This document shows, piece by piece, positions 33,665-42,257 of a DNA stretch of 64,000 bases; within the stretch, counting starts at the first letter, position 1; every line of letters begins with the position of its first letter. A program made the position numbers and the translations under genes. The stretch is from NCBI GenBank assembly GCA_003433295.1, contig CP016202.1, positions 550,790-614,789 of the forward strand. Reading direction: 5' to 3'. This DNA comes from Eubacterium minutum ATCC 700079. Lineage in GTDB: Bacteria; Bacillota; Clostridia; Peptostreptococcales; Anaerovoracaceae. The notes beneath the pieces were generated by a model. The model saw only the letters and a program-made list of their open reading frames with translations, did not search any database and was not told where the DNA came from.

Positions 33665-33845
33665 CTTCCGAGCCACAACTCGTCTCCCGGCTTATGCCCC
33701 GAAGTTTCACCGGTTGCCGTAATTGAGCATCTCTGCCGTTGCACCGCAAAGTGTGTACCGACTCGCCGATTGTAATCCGAAGCCATCACGGTTGCTGAGA
33801 AACAGCGGGAGAATCCCACTCCCTTCCGTTAGTCGCGCCCAGTAT
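33665..33845 (-). promoter_or_regulatory. Cobalamin riboswitch (aptamer)
   Basis: The minus-strand leader shows AACGGAAGGGAGUGGGAUUC, then CUCCCGCUG and CAGCAACCGUGAUGG (33786-33830), and the B12 box form AAGCCGGGAGACGAG (about 33681-33695). A strong promoter lies upstream and a T-run terminator just downstream. Bound cobalamin should terminate transcription before moxR. The sequence is clearly different from riboswitch 1, so the two are not a recent duplication. Confidence 0.88.
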
Positions 33846-33871
33846 TTAATTTTCTTGTTTTCTATGGGTTC

Positions 33872-33901
33872 AGTCTAACACAGGCACCGGTTCAATGTCA
33901 A
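33872..33901 (-). promoter_or_regulatory. Sigma-A promoter for riboswitch 2 operon
   Basis: TTGACA, an 18-base spacer and TAGACT on the minus strand, about 25-30 bases upstream of the aptamer. The remaining spacer up to 34.02 kb shows nothing recognisable. Confidence 0.7.
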
Positions 33902-34028
33902 TTATTCCATCTCGGCAGGACGGTGTCAAGTTTTTGCGGAGTTTTTCTCAGGCATTACACGTGAACGCATTTCAGAGTTCCGTCTAAAATCATCCCGATG
34001 ATAAAGCTTCACAATTATTTTACACTAT

Positions 34029-34061
34029 CTTGATACACCGTATGTAAAATGAGGTATCAAG
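34029..34061. promoter_or_regulatory. Possible operator in front of msrAB
   Basis: Perfect inverted repeat CTTGATAC/GTATCAAG with a 17-base spacer containing TAAAAT, a possible -10 element of the msrAB promoter. A repressor site overlapping the promoter is plausible; the regulator is unknown. Confidence 0.5.
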
Positions 34062-34080
34062 AATTACATAGGGGGTGAAT

Positions 34081-35208
34081 ATGACTAGGCAAATAACAAT
34101 TTTTATATTGATCACGGCACTTATTGTAGGGCTTTCCGCCTGTGCTTTCAACGGTAAAAATAATTCGAAAGGAGATGGCAAAATGCTACACAAAGAAGAT
34201 GTGATGAAATCAAATCGCAGGGCAATTTACCTTGCCGGAGGCTGCTTTTGGGGGGTTGAAGGATATTTCAAAAAGCTGCACGGTGTTTATAATACGGAAA
34301 CAGGCTATGCCAACGGTAAATCCTCTGATACGGATTACGACGGACTAAAGAAATCAGACCACGCTGAAACGGTTAAAATAGAGTATGATATGTCTAAAAT
34401 TTCTCTTGAAGAACTTTTGCTCCATTTTTTTAGGATAATAGATCCGAAATCTGTTAATAAGCAGGGAAATGACGAGGGGCGTCAGTATCGTACGGGAATC
34501 TATTACCCGACTTTAGACAGTGAAAAAGGTAATAAGACCTTTGGGGATTCCGACAAACTGTCTGCGACAAATGTGACGGATACAAAAAACTCGATTAAGA
34601 ATCTTTTGGAATACGAATCGAAGAAGCACGGAAAACTTGCCGTGGAATCCGGTAAGCTGAATAATTTCGTAAAAGCTGAAGATTACCATCAGGATTACTT
34701 GGATAAAAATCCGAGGGGGTACTGCCACATCAATCTAAAGCTGGCGGACAAAGCTCTGACCGACGAGCATTATCCGCTTCCGAATAAGGATAAGTTGAAA
34801 AGTAAGTTGGACTCAAAGGCATATGATGTAATGAAGAAAAATGATACGGAGCGGGCATTCTCCAGCCCTCTGAATGATGAATACAGAAAGGGAATTTATG
34901 TGGATAAGATAACCGGCGAGCCTTTATTTTCTTCCAGCGATAAATTCAAAAGTGGATGTGGCTGGCCCAGCTTCTCCAAACCCATCCTTTCCGGCAAAGT
35001 GGTTGAAAAGAGCGATACAAGCTACGGTATGAACCGTACCGAAGTCCGCACTAAAGGTTCGGACTCTCATCTGGGTCATGTATTTGATGACGGTCCCACA
35101 GAAAAGGGCGGCCTGAGGTATTGCATAAACGGAGCGTCCCTTAGATTCATCCCTTATGATGAGATGGACGCAAGGGGCTACGGTTTCTATAAGATCTTCT
35201 GCAAATAG
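34081..35208 (+). CDS. msrAB: Lipoprotein methionine sulfoxide reductase MsrA-MsrB fusion
   Basis: This 375-residue protein starts at the ATG after GGGGGTG. An N-terminal signal with lipobox LSAC (Cys about 21) predicts a lipoprotein on the outer face of the membrane. MsrA follows with the catalytic GGCFWG (about 55) and HAETVKIEYD, then MsrB with GCGWPSF and the catalytic RYCINGASLRF near 350. MsrA reduces the S- and MsrB the R-sulfoxide of methionine, protecting surface proteins from oxidation. MsrB normally carries a two-CxxC zinc site; only a Ser-rich stretch (LFSSSDKFKSGCGW) is seen at the first CxxC, so zinc is probably absent. The 3' end is partly duplicated downstream. Confidence 0.92.
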   Translation: MTRQITIFILITALIVGLSACAFNGKNNSKGDGKMLHKEDVMKSNRRAIYLAGGCFWGVEGYFKKLHGVYNTETGYANGKSSDTDYDGLKKSDHAETVKIEYDMSKISLEELLLHFFRIIDPKSVNKQGNDEGRQYRTGIYYPTLDSEKGNKTFGDSDKLSATNVTDTKNSIKNLLEYESKKHGKLAVESGKLNNFVKAEDYHQDYLDKNPRGYCHINLKLADKALTDEHYPLPNKDKLKSKLDSKAYDVMKKNDTERAFSSPLNDEYRKGIYVDKITGEPLFSSSDKFKSGCGWPSFSKPILSGKVVEKSDTSYGMNRTEVRTKGSDSHLGHVFDDGPTEKGGLRYCINGASLRFIPYDEMDARGYGFYKIFCK

Positions 35209-35246
35209 GCGAGGAGCTGCGGTTCTATAAGATCTTCTGTAAATAG
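35179..35246 (+). repeat. Tandem duplication of the msrAB 3' end
   Basis: The last 26 bases of msrAB, TTCTATAAGATCTTCTGCAA plus the stop, recur after about 38 bases with two changes and again end in AAATAG. The second copy would encode the same RFYKIFCK-stop tail without a gene in front. It is a small duplication scar. Confidence 0.75.
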
Positions 35247-35285
35247 ACAAGCTTCGAGCGTAATGGGCACCGGAAAATCATATTT

Positions 35286-35954
35286 CTACCATCTGCCGGC
35301 AAACGCCAAAAATATGATTTTTCCGGGTTCCGCACTTCTTAAGATTTCCGCGCATTCTCTCGCCGTACTGCCTGTCGTAGATATATCATCCAGAAGCAAC
35401 ACCTTTTTATTCTTTATCAGTTTCGCTTCCCGTTCATTTAATTTGATCTTACCCCTTATATTCATCTCCCTCTCCGTCGGGGAAAGTCCTCTCATCGGAA
35501 CTGTATTGCCGACCCTTTCGAGAGCATGCTCGAGCATCTCACTTCCGCTCAAACCGCTCAGGTACTTACCCATGAGCGCGGACTGATTAAACCCTCGCTG
35601 TTTCAATTTCTCCGCGCTTATAGGAACGGGGACGATTATGTCATATTCCGCCTTCGCCAATTTCAACCTGTCCGCCATTATTTCAGCGATAGTTCTCGCA
35701 ATGTATTTTTTGTTCTTGTATTTTAAGGAAAAAATCAGTGTTCTCTCATAGAGTCCGTATTCGGCACATCTGACCACTTCCATCCCCCATTTGCCTGAAA
35801 CAGGTTCATAATCCCAGCGTATATGCCTGATGCAGTGATCGCAGAGACTGTAGGTTCTGGTCCGGTCGATTATATTTCCGCAACAAAGACAATAAAGCGA
35901 CGGCGGAAATACGTAATCCAAAATGCTCTTTGAAAGTTTCTCTGTATTTTTCAT
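35286..35954 (-). CDS. comF: ComF-family phosphoribosyltransferase-like protein
   Basis: This 222-residue protein has an N-terminal zinc-finger-like CLCC...CDHC (about 18-40) and a C-terminal phosphoribosyltransferase fold with VLLLDDISTTGSTA near 187-200 and the KQRGFNQS loop. ComF proteins take part in uptake of single-stranded DNA during transformation, in the cytosol at the membrane, and are also near-universal in non-competent Firmicutes. It starts 9 bases after recD2, so the pair is co-transcribed. An inverted repeat (35270-35285/35310-35326) overlaps its stop codon. Confidence 0.92.
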   Translation of the reverse strand: MKNTEKLSKSILDYVFPPSLYCLCCGNIIDRTRTYSLCDHCIRHIRWDYEPVSGKWGMEVVRCAEYGLYERTLIFSLKYKNKKYIARTIAEIMADRLKLAKAEYDIIVPVPISAEKLKQRGFNQSALMGKYLSGLSGSEMLEHALERVGNTVPMRGLSPTEREMNIRGKIKLNEREAKLIKNKKVLLLDDISTTGSTARECAEILRSAEPGKIIFLAFAGRW

Positions 35955-35963
35955 TCTTCTTTC

Positions 35964-38183
35964 TTAAATCGTGCTGAACTCCACCATGTTGCCGAGACGC
36001 GCCCTGAGTCCCGAATACCTGAGTTTGATACGCTCATTGTCCACCATGGCTCTAAGCCTGTTTTCCGAACCGACCAGAACCACAACACGTTTACCTCTTG
36101 TCACCGCCGTATACAGCAGGTTCCGTGTCGCAAGCATCGGCGGAAACCATGACACCGGCATGACCATTATCGGAAACTCGCTGCCCTGGCTCTTGTGTAC
36201 CGTAACGGCATAGGCGAGTTCCAGCTCTTCAAGCTGTGAAAATTCATACTCCACGTACTTCTCATCATCAAATATAACGCTCATTGTGCCGTACTCGGTG
36301 TCGATCGACTTTATGAAACCGACATCACCGTTAAAGATGCCCTGCCCGGACTGTCCACGTGACGGCATCTTCCACTCCGCCTGGTAGTTATTCTTTGTCT
36401 GCATGACCTTATCTCCGACCCGGAATGTTCTGTCCACGAACACCTTCTCCGCCAATCCCTCATCAGGTGGATTGAATGCGGCCTGCAGAATCTTGTTCAG
36501 CTGAAGCGTACCGACATTTCCTTTCTTGACGGGCGAGAGAACCTGTATATCTTTCACGGCATCTATCCCTTTGTAATATCCCGGGAGTCTGTTCGTAACA
36601 AGTTCCACTATAAGCGACTGCATCTGCAGTTCATTGTTCCTCTCCATGTGAAAAAAATCGCCGTCTCTGCCGTTCAGCTCGGGATACTCACCGTGATTTA
36701 TTCTGTGGGCATTCACAACTATCATGCTCTCCTGCGCCTGCCGATATATTTCATTGAGTTTGGAGACCGCAATGAAACCGCTCTCTATCATATCCCTCAG
36801 GACATTACCCGCCCCCACCGACGGAAGCTGATCGCTGTCCCCTACCATGATCAGTCTTGTTCCCGGTTTTATCGCGTCGGTCAGTCCTTTCATCAGCATC
36901 AGATCTATCATCGACGCCTCGTCGACCACCACTACGTCGTGCTTCAGAGGATCTTCCTCCGTCTTGCCGAACTTCATATCCTCGGTGTCTTCAGCGTAAT
37001 AGTACTCCAAAAGTCTGTGGATCGTGGATGCAGGATGTCCCGATGTTTCCGTTATACGTTTTGCCGCACGTCCCGTCGGCGCCGCAATCGCAACATCGAA
37101 ATCATTTTCTTTAAATACATTTATTATAGCATTTATTATCGTGGTCTTACCGGTACCGGGACCTCCCGTAATCACCGACACTCCGCTTATCACGGATTTT
37201 CTGACCGCTTCTTTCTGCCTGTCCGACAGAAAGATCCCCGTACTTTTTTCAGTCATTTCTATGCTTTTTTCCACATCCGCGGAAAGTGTCTTGAGCGCGG
37301 ATCCCGAAATCGCCGCAAGATTCCTGCAAACCTTTTGCTCGGCACGGTAATAAGGATACAGGTAAACTACCTGTACTCCGTCCATCGTGTCAAGCTGCAC
37401 ATCTCCGCTTATCACCATGTTGAAAACGGATTCCGACACCTGTTCCCTCGTCAGTTCGAGGATCTCCGCAACTTTCTCACACAAGGTTTCCATGGGAACA
37501 TAAGTGCTTCCGTCGTTCACGTATTCCCACAGGCCGTACCTTATTCCGCTTTCTATTCTGAACGGCGAATCCGGCTTTATACCCATCTTAAAAGCGACCT
37601 GATCCGCCCTGCGAAATCCGAAACCGTAGAGTTCGTCGGCGAGCCTGTAAGGATTTTCCGCGATCACACCGATCGCGTCACCTCCATAAGCCTTGTAAAG
37701 TTTGAGCGCCTGCGAGGATGAGATTCCGAACTTCTGAAAATTCATGGAAACATCCGCAAACTCCTTATGCAGTATAAACGATTCGGCTATGGCATCCGCT
37801 TTCTTTTTTCCGATTCCCGGAACCTCGCGCAGTTTTTCCGGGCTTTTTTCGATTACTTCAAGCGTTTTATCGCCAAAGACGTTCGTTATGGCGGCGGCCA
37901 TCTTGGGACCCACACCTTTTATTGTTCCGGTCGCAAGAAAAGCCTCGATCCCATCGACGGTAACGGGAAGCTGTTCCACGGCTTCGGTAAATGAGAACTG
38001 CTCTCCGTATCTCGGGTGGATCTTGAATTCTCCTTTAAGTTCAAATCTCATACCTTTTGCGGGATTGGAGAGACTCCCCACCACGGTCAGCAGCTCATCC
38101 TCCGTCTCCAGCTCGGCAATAGTGTACCCGTTTTCCCTGTTATGAAAAAATATGTCCGTAAAAATACCCGTTTTAATTTCCAT
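35964..38183 (-). CDS. recD2: RecD2-type DNA helicase
   Basis: This 739-residue superfamily 1B helicase has an N-terminal OB and helix-hairpin-helix region (TIKGVGPKMAAAI, VPGIGKKKADAIAE), Walker A GGPGTGKTT (about 340-348), motif II VVDEASM, motif III MVGDSDQLPSVG, and C-terminal YAVTVHKSQGSEFP and TAVTRGK. It is the RecD2 form that works without RecBC, a 5'-3' helicase used in mismatch or replication-fork repair. It overlaps yhaM by 11 bases and precedes comF by 9. The length is normal. Confidence 0.96.
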   Translation of the reverse strand: MEIKTGIFTDIFFHNRENGYTIAELETEDELLTVVGSLSNPAKGMRFELKGEFKIHPRYGEQFSFTEAVEQLPVTVDGIEAFLATGTIKGVGPKMAAAITNVFGDKTLEVIEKSPEKLREVPGIGKKKADAIAESFILHKEFADVSMNFQKFGISSSQALKLYKAYGGDAIGVIAENPYRLADELYGFGFRRADQVAFKMGIKPDSPFRIESGIRYGLWEYVNDGSTYVPMETLCEKVAEILELTREQVSESVFNMVISGDVQLDTMDGVQVVYLYPYYRAEQKVCRNLAAISGSALKTLSADVEKSIEMTEKSTGIFLSDRQKEAVRKSVISGVSVITGGPGTGKTTIINAIINVFKENDFDVAIAAPTGRAAKRITETSGHPASTIHRLLEYYYAEDTEDMKFGKTEEDPLKHDVVVVDEASMIDLMLMKGLTDAIKPGTRLIMVGDSDQLPSVGAGNVLRDMIESGFIAVSKLNEIYRQAQESMIVVNAHRINHGEYPELNGRDGDFFHMERNNELQMQSLIVELVTNRLPGYYKGIDAVKDIQVLSPVKKGNVGTLQLNKILQAAFNPPDEGLAEKVFVDRTFRVGDKVMQTKNNYQAEWKMPSRGQSGQGIFNGDVGFIKSIDTEYGTMSVIFDDEKYVEYEFSQLEELELAYAVTVHKSQGSEFPIMVMPVSWFPPMLATRNLLYTAVTRGKRVVVLVGSENRLRAMVDNERIKLRYSGLRARLGNMVEFSTI

Positions 38184-39159
38184 CGTTCATCTCTGGCATA
38201 TCAACTTGAGGTTTGTACAATCTTCTGTTGTCAAGAGTCCACACCCTGTCGGAAAAGTCTCCCGGCTTCGCAGTCGACAGTGCCTCCGACATATCAAACA
38301 TCCTCGCATCCATGATGTCAAGATAGTGAAGCATCTCCGCCTCGGGAAACAACGGTTTCTTCGGGCTTCCGAACTCCGGTTCATAATGATGCGACAGGAT
38401 CATATGTTCGAGCATTATAAGTTTTTCTCTTGAAATCCCGAGTTCATCGCCCAGTTTTTCCAGATACTTTATACCCATGACTATGTGACCGAGCATCTGA
38501 CCTTCAAATGAATATCCCGGTGATACTCCGTTAAGGTCCGAATGTATCTCATGAATCTTCTCTATGTCGTGGACGATTACACCCGCCGCCAGCAGATCCT
38601 TGTCGAGGTCGGTATAGACATCACATAGTTTAAGTCCCGCCATGACCATTCTTTTCATGTGCCAGAGAAGTCCGGCAAATTCCGCATGATGATTTCTCAT
38701 GGCCGCGGGATAATACATGAGTTTCTCCCTGTTATCCTCCAAAACCCTTACCGTCACACGTCTAAGATCTTCATCTTCCATGGACTTTGCGACGTCCAGA
38801 ATATACTCATACATATGTACGGGGTTCTCGGGAGCGGCTTTAACAAAATCTTCCAATTTAAGTCCGTCGGAATCAACCGCCTTTCTTATCCTCGTGACTC
38901 TGAGCTGCTTCTGGTTCTGCCAGTCGGTTACGGAAGCCTTTACCTTTACCAGGTCACCTTCTTTGATCTCTTCGAGCATATCCTTTTCATCGTCCGCAAC
39001 ATCCCATTTCTTCGAGTTGACCTCTCCGGTCTTGTCTCCGAGCTTAAGATCAAGATAGATTTTATTGTTGCCCCCCGTTTTAAGACCTATCATCTTAACC
39101 ATAAAAAAATCTATTATATTCGCGTTCTGCTTCAGTTCTTCAACAAATATCTGTTTCAC
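38173..39159 (-). CDS. yhaM: YhaM-type 3'-5' exoribonuclease (OB + HD domains)
   Basis: This 328-residue protein has an N-terminal OB-fold (about 15-85) and an HD hydrolase domain (HHAEFAGLLWHM, VIVHDIEKI, LSHHYEPEFGSP). That combination defines the YhaM/CBF1 family, metal-dependent exonucleases that trim RNA (and some DNA) in the cytosol. I take the GTG 6 bases after TTGGAG as the start. The frame also opens at a TTG four codons upstream, which sits on that ribosome site. It is the first gene of the yhaM-recD2-comF operon. Confidence 0.93.
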   Translation of the reverse strand: MKQIFVEELKQNANIIDFFMVKMIGLKTGGNNKIYLDLKLGDKTGEVNSKKWDVADDEKDMLEEIKEGDLVKVKASVTDWQNQKQLRVTRIRKAVDSDGLKLEDFVKAAPENPVHMYEYILDVAKSMEDEDLRRVTVRVLEDNREKLMYYPAAMRNHHAEFAGLLWHMKRMVMAGLKLCDVYTDLDKDLLAAGVIVHDIEKIHEIHSDLNGVSPGYSFEGQMLGHIVMGIKYLEKLGDELGISREKLIMLEHMILSHHYEPEFGSPKKPLFPEAEMLHYLDIMDARMFDMSEALSTAKPGDFSDRVWTLDNRRLYKPQVDMPEMNDGN

Positions 39160-39266
39160 TTTTTTCTCCAAGTTCCATTTTTAATCGACTTTTTCCCGAA
39201 CAATATTATACCATAAAGAAAATCAGTGAGGCAAAAAACTGATGTTCGAGACGGATTTTGAACCGA

Positions 39267-39362
39267 AAAAAACGTACGCCCGGCGCGCTGTCCGCAGACG
39301 AACCGGAATCATGAATCCCGCAAGGGAAACATTCGGGTTCGCGCCGTTTGTACGTTTTTTCA
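39267..39362 (-). terminator. Long cruciform terminator after the histidine kinase gene
   Basis: Outer arms AAAAAACGTAC/GTACGTTTTTT and CGGCGCG/CGCGCCG enclose an inner stem GAACC/GGTTC with a CCCGCAAGGG hairpin. On the minus strand it ends in a T-run, separating the kinase gene from yhaM. At about 95 bases it is unusually large for a terminator and could be a small RNA. Confidence 0.65.
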
Positions 39363-39382
39363 TTGGAAACAGTGAAGAAGTA

Positions 39383-41092
39383 TCATCTTCCGATCGCTTT
39401 TTTCAGATACAGCGTGATTTTGAAGAGGTCCCCATCTATCGTCACGCCGAATTCCCCTCCCATGAGGGTAGTCAGATCTCTTGCAATCGCAAGACCCAAT
39501 CCGCTTCCTTCCGTATTTCTGGACTCATCGCCCCGTTTGAATCTCTCCACGAGTTCATCCGCGGAGATGTTCAGCGGTTCCTTTGAGATATTCTTTATTT
39601 CTATCCTTATCATCTCATCGGTTTCATCCACATCTATATACGCCCTGCTGCGTTCCAAGGCATATTTGCTTATATTCCCGAGCAGATTTTCCATGACTCT
39701 CCACAGAAGTTTTCCGTCTGCCATGACCTTGGGATTTTCAATCTTGTAGTTACAGATAACATCAACTTCTCTCTCTTCGATTCCCTCCGAAGTTTCGACC
39801 AGAGCCTGCTCCACTATGGACTGAACCTGAACAGACTGAATGTCGGTAGGCAAATCACCGCTGGACGCCTTTGCAGCCTCGAACAGATCTTCGGTCAGCT
39901 TTTGCAGCCTCTCCGTCTTTTTTTGTATTATGTCCAAATACTCGTCTGCATTTTCCGAGTCCAGACCTTCTTCCCGCAGGAGATCCACATAACTTACCAT
40001 GGAAGTCAACGGGGTCCGTAAATCATGGGAAACATTGGAGATCAATTCTGTTTTCAGACGCTGATTTTTGATCTCTCTCTGAATCGCCAGAGCCTGTGCT
40101 TCCGAAATCGAATTTATATCCTCGGCGACACGCTCAAACTCTCCTATATGATTGCCCTCCAAAACTATCTTTTTGTCGAAATTCCCGTTCCGCACCTCGT
40201 TCAGGCCCTCTCTGATAAGTCTGTATTTCTTCACCCACTTCGGTACAAAGTAGACTATTCCGGCGATGGCAAGTACGGTGGTCAGCCAGCTGAATCCCAA
40301 AATCACCAGCCCTATCGGAATCCCGAGCGCCAGCGCCAGCAACGGCACGGAACCGGCAACGCTGTCAAGCATATATCTCACAAATACGCACAACGCTATA
40401 TTTTTCAGGAAAACACCGTTCTTCACCTTTCTCGTGATGGAGCAGATTATTACAAGTTCCAGGATTGCGGCCAGCGTTATTATAAGCATCCCGAAAAATG
40501 TTGCAATGCGGGGCTCTAAATGACTCGGGATCAGGAACATGTTTCCGGGACGCCATATTCCTTCAAATACAAAGTCTTCAAATCTCTCCATTTCATACGA
40601 AGACAAATATCTGGCTATCATCCGGAAAAAAAACGGGTCCCTCGCTATCCCCGTAACCATGCAAATCATTCCCGGTATAGACAGTATCCCCGCAAGCAGA
40701 CCGATCATTACTTCTATATCTGAAAACAGCTTGTCGATCCTCAGAAGTTTTACACCTTTTTCCTGTTTTTCTCCCGCCGTAATCACGACACCCGCCATAG
40801 ATACCATAAACAATACGACGAAGCAAATTACGAACCATGACATAACCGTCGCGTGCCGGGAAGCCGATGTTCTATCAAACTGGCCGGAACCTGCCGCCGA
40901 GAAAAAAACAACCAGCATGATACCCCTGTAAACCGCAAGTACAAAAGTAATAATCGCAAGTACACACGATACCCTGTGTATGTTTTTCCTTTTTAGAATG
41001 TCTTTTATGATGCCGTCTTTCAATTTACAACTCCCCCCTGACTTAAAAAGTTCCGAACTTAGATCATGCAGTTCAACGACTTCGGCATCCAT
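39383..41092 (-). CDS. Sensor histidine kinase
   Basis: This protein of about 569 residues has roughly seven membrane spans in its first 290 residues, a HAMP-like linker (NEVRNGNFDKKI), the H-box SHDLRTPLTS (His about 355), N-box ENLLGNISKYA and G-box GSGLGLAIA. It should autophosphorylate and pass phosphate to the response regulator encoded just upstream. The start is doubtful: the ATG of MDAEVVELHD follows GGCGGAGAG at very short spacing, and a TTG seven codons earlier has no ribosome site, while a good GGAGG 50-60 bases upstream has no matching start. A tandem-repeat spacer separates it from the regulator gene, which is unusual for such a pair. Confidence 0.9.
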   Translation of the reverse strand: MDAEVVELHDLSSELFKSGGSCKLKDGIIKDILKRKNIHRVSCVLAIITFVLAVYRGIMLVVFFSAAGSGQFDRTSASRHATVMSWFVICFVVLFMVSMAGVVITAGEKQEKGVKLLRIDKLFSDIEVMIGLLAGILSIPGMICMVTGIARDPFFFRMIARYLSSYEMERFEDFVFEGIWRPGNMFLIPSHLEPRIATFFGMLIITLAAILELVIICSITRKVKNGVFLKNIALCVFVRYMLDSVAGSVPLLALALGIPIGLVILGFSWLTTVLAIAGIVYFVPKWVKKYRLIREGLNEVRNGNFDKKIVLEGNHIGEFERVAEDINSISEAQALAIQREIKNQRLKTELISNVSHDLRTPLTSMVSYVDLLREEGLDSENADEYLDIIQKKTERLQKLTEDLFEAAKASSGDLPTDIQSVQVQSIVEQALVETSEGIEEREVDVICNYKIENPKVMADGKLLWRVMENLLGNISKYALERSRAYIDVDETDEMIRIEIKNISKEPLNISADELVERFKRGDESRNTEGSGLGLAIARDLTTLMGGEFGVTIDGDLFKITLYLKKAIGR

Positions 41093-41243
41093 CTCTCCGC
41101 CGCACCCTTTCAAGCGACGGAAAAATGAACGCCTTACCCGATACCTCCTTCATGATAAGACATATATTCAGGGATTACAATTAAGGAAAGCTTAAGTATT
41201 TATTACGAAATTATTAAGATTCACAACTGACCCCGCGTCATTG

Positions 41244-41398
41244 CGTCTTAAAGAGTCTATGCCCGGCGCCGTTACGGTTTAAAGAGTTTACGCTCGGCGC
41301 CACTGCGGCTTAAAGGATTTACGCTCGGCGCCATTGCGGCTTAAAGGGTTTATGCCTGGCGCCGTTACGGTTTAAAGAGTTTACGCTCTGTGCCACTG
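41244..41398. repeat. Five 31-bp tandem repeats
   Basis: Units of 31 bases read CGGCTTAAAGGATTTACGCT followed by CGGCGCCATTG, with 1-6 differences between copies, packed head to tail. Each contains the palindrome GGCGCC except the last. There are no unique spacers, so it is not a CRISPR array. It lies in the transcribed gap between the response regulator and histidine kinase genes. Confidence 0.85.
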
Positions 41399-41464
41399 TA
41401 AGGCAAAGGTTTCCCTCTCCGTGCCGCCGTGTTCAAAAACTTCCCGACCGTTTTCAACTCCGGT

Positions 41465-42163
41465 TCAAAATTTCTCAATCTTATATCCTATTCCCCACAC
41501 CACCTTAAGGTATCTCGGTTCTTTGGGGTCAATCTCGATTTTTTCCCTTATCCGCCTTATGTGAACAGCGATCGTGTTTTCGGAATTGAACAGTTTTTCT
41601 CCCCAAACGCTCTCATAGATTTCTTCCATCGAAAATACCTTTCCCGGCTCGGTCAGAAGCAATCTCAATATCCCGTATTCTATGGGCGTAAGTGATATTT
41701 CTTCTCCGTTGGCAATGATTTTTTTCTCATCGTCGTAAATTATAATTCCGCCGTTTTTATATATCTTTCTTCCTTCGGTCTTTTCCTGCCGCAGCGTTCC
41801 GAGGTGAACATATCGCCTGAGCTGCGACTTCACCCGTGCGACCAGTTCCAGCGGATTGAACGGTTTCGTCACATAGTCGTCGGCACCGACATTGAGTCCC
41901 ATAATTTTGTCGTAGTCCTCTGATTTGGCGGACAACATTATGATCGGGATATTCTTTTCCTCTCTGATTTTCATCGTCGCTTTGATACCGTCGAGTTTAG
42001 GCATCATTATATCCATGAGTATGAGATGTATATCATTTTTTCTGCACGCCTTGAGCGCTTCCTGCCCGTCGTGCGCCATTATCACGTTATAACCCTCTTT
42101 CTCCAAATATATCCCCACAGCTTTTGCAATTTCTCTGTCATCATCGCAGACCAAAATGTTCAT
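41465..42163 (-). CDS. OmpR-family response regulator
   Basis: This 232-residue protein has a receiver domain with acidic pocket CDDDRE, phosphorylation Asp in LMDIMMP (about 51), Thr/Ser at MLSAKS and Lys in VTKPF. A winged-helix DNA-binding domain follows (LTPIEYGILRLL, HIRRIREKIE, VVWGIGYKIE). The start has AAAGGAAG at good spacing. It is a transcription factor paired with the kinase downstream. The signal and regulon are unknown. Neighbouring cell-envelope genes suggest a wall-related stimulus, but that is inference. Confidence 0.95.
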   Translation of the reverse strand: MNILVCDDDREIAKAVGIYLEKEGYNVIMAHDGQEALKACRKNDIHLILMDIMMPKLDGIKATMKIREEKNIPIIMLSAKSEDYDKIMGLNVGADDYVTKPFNPLELVARVKSQLRRYVHLGTLRQEKTEGRKIYKNGGIIIYDDEKKIIANGEEISLTPIEYGILRLLLTEPGKVFSMEEIYESVWGEKLFNSENTIAVHIRRIREKIEIDPKEPRYLKVVWGIGYKIEKF

Positions 42164-42257
42164 ATACTTCCTTTCCGCTTTATCCTATACTCGCCAACCT
42201 CATAAATTATCATCTCAATCGCTTCCGGATATCCTCCGCTCATGAGTTGATTTCGTC

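Noticed and set aside
41244..41398. CRISPR array
   Set aside because: The 31-base units are directly adjacent with no unique spacers, and no cas genes are present.
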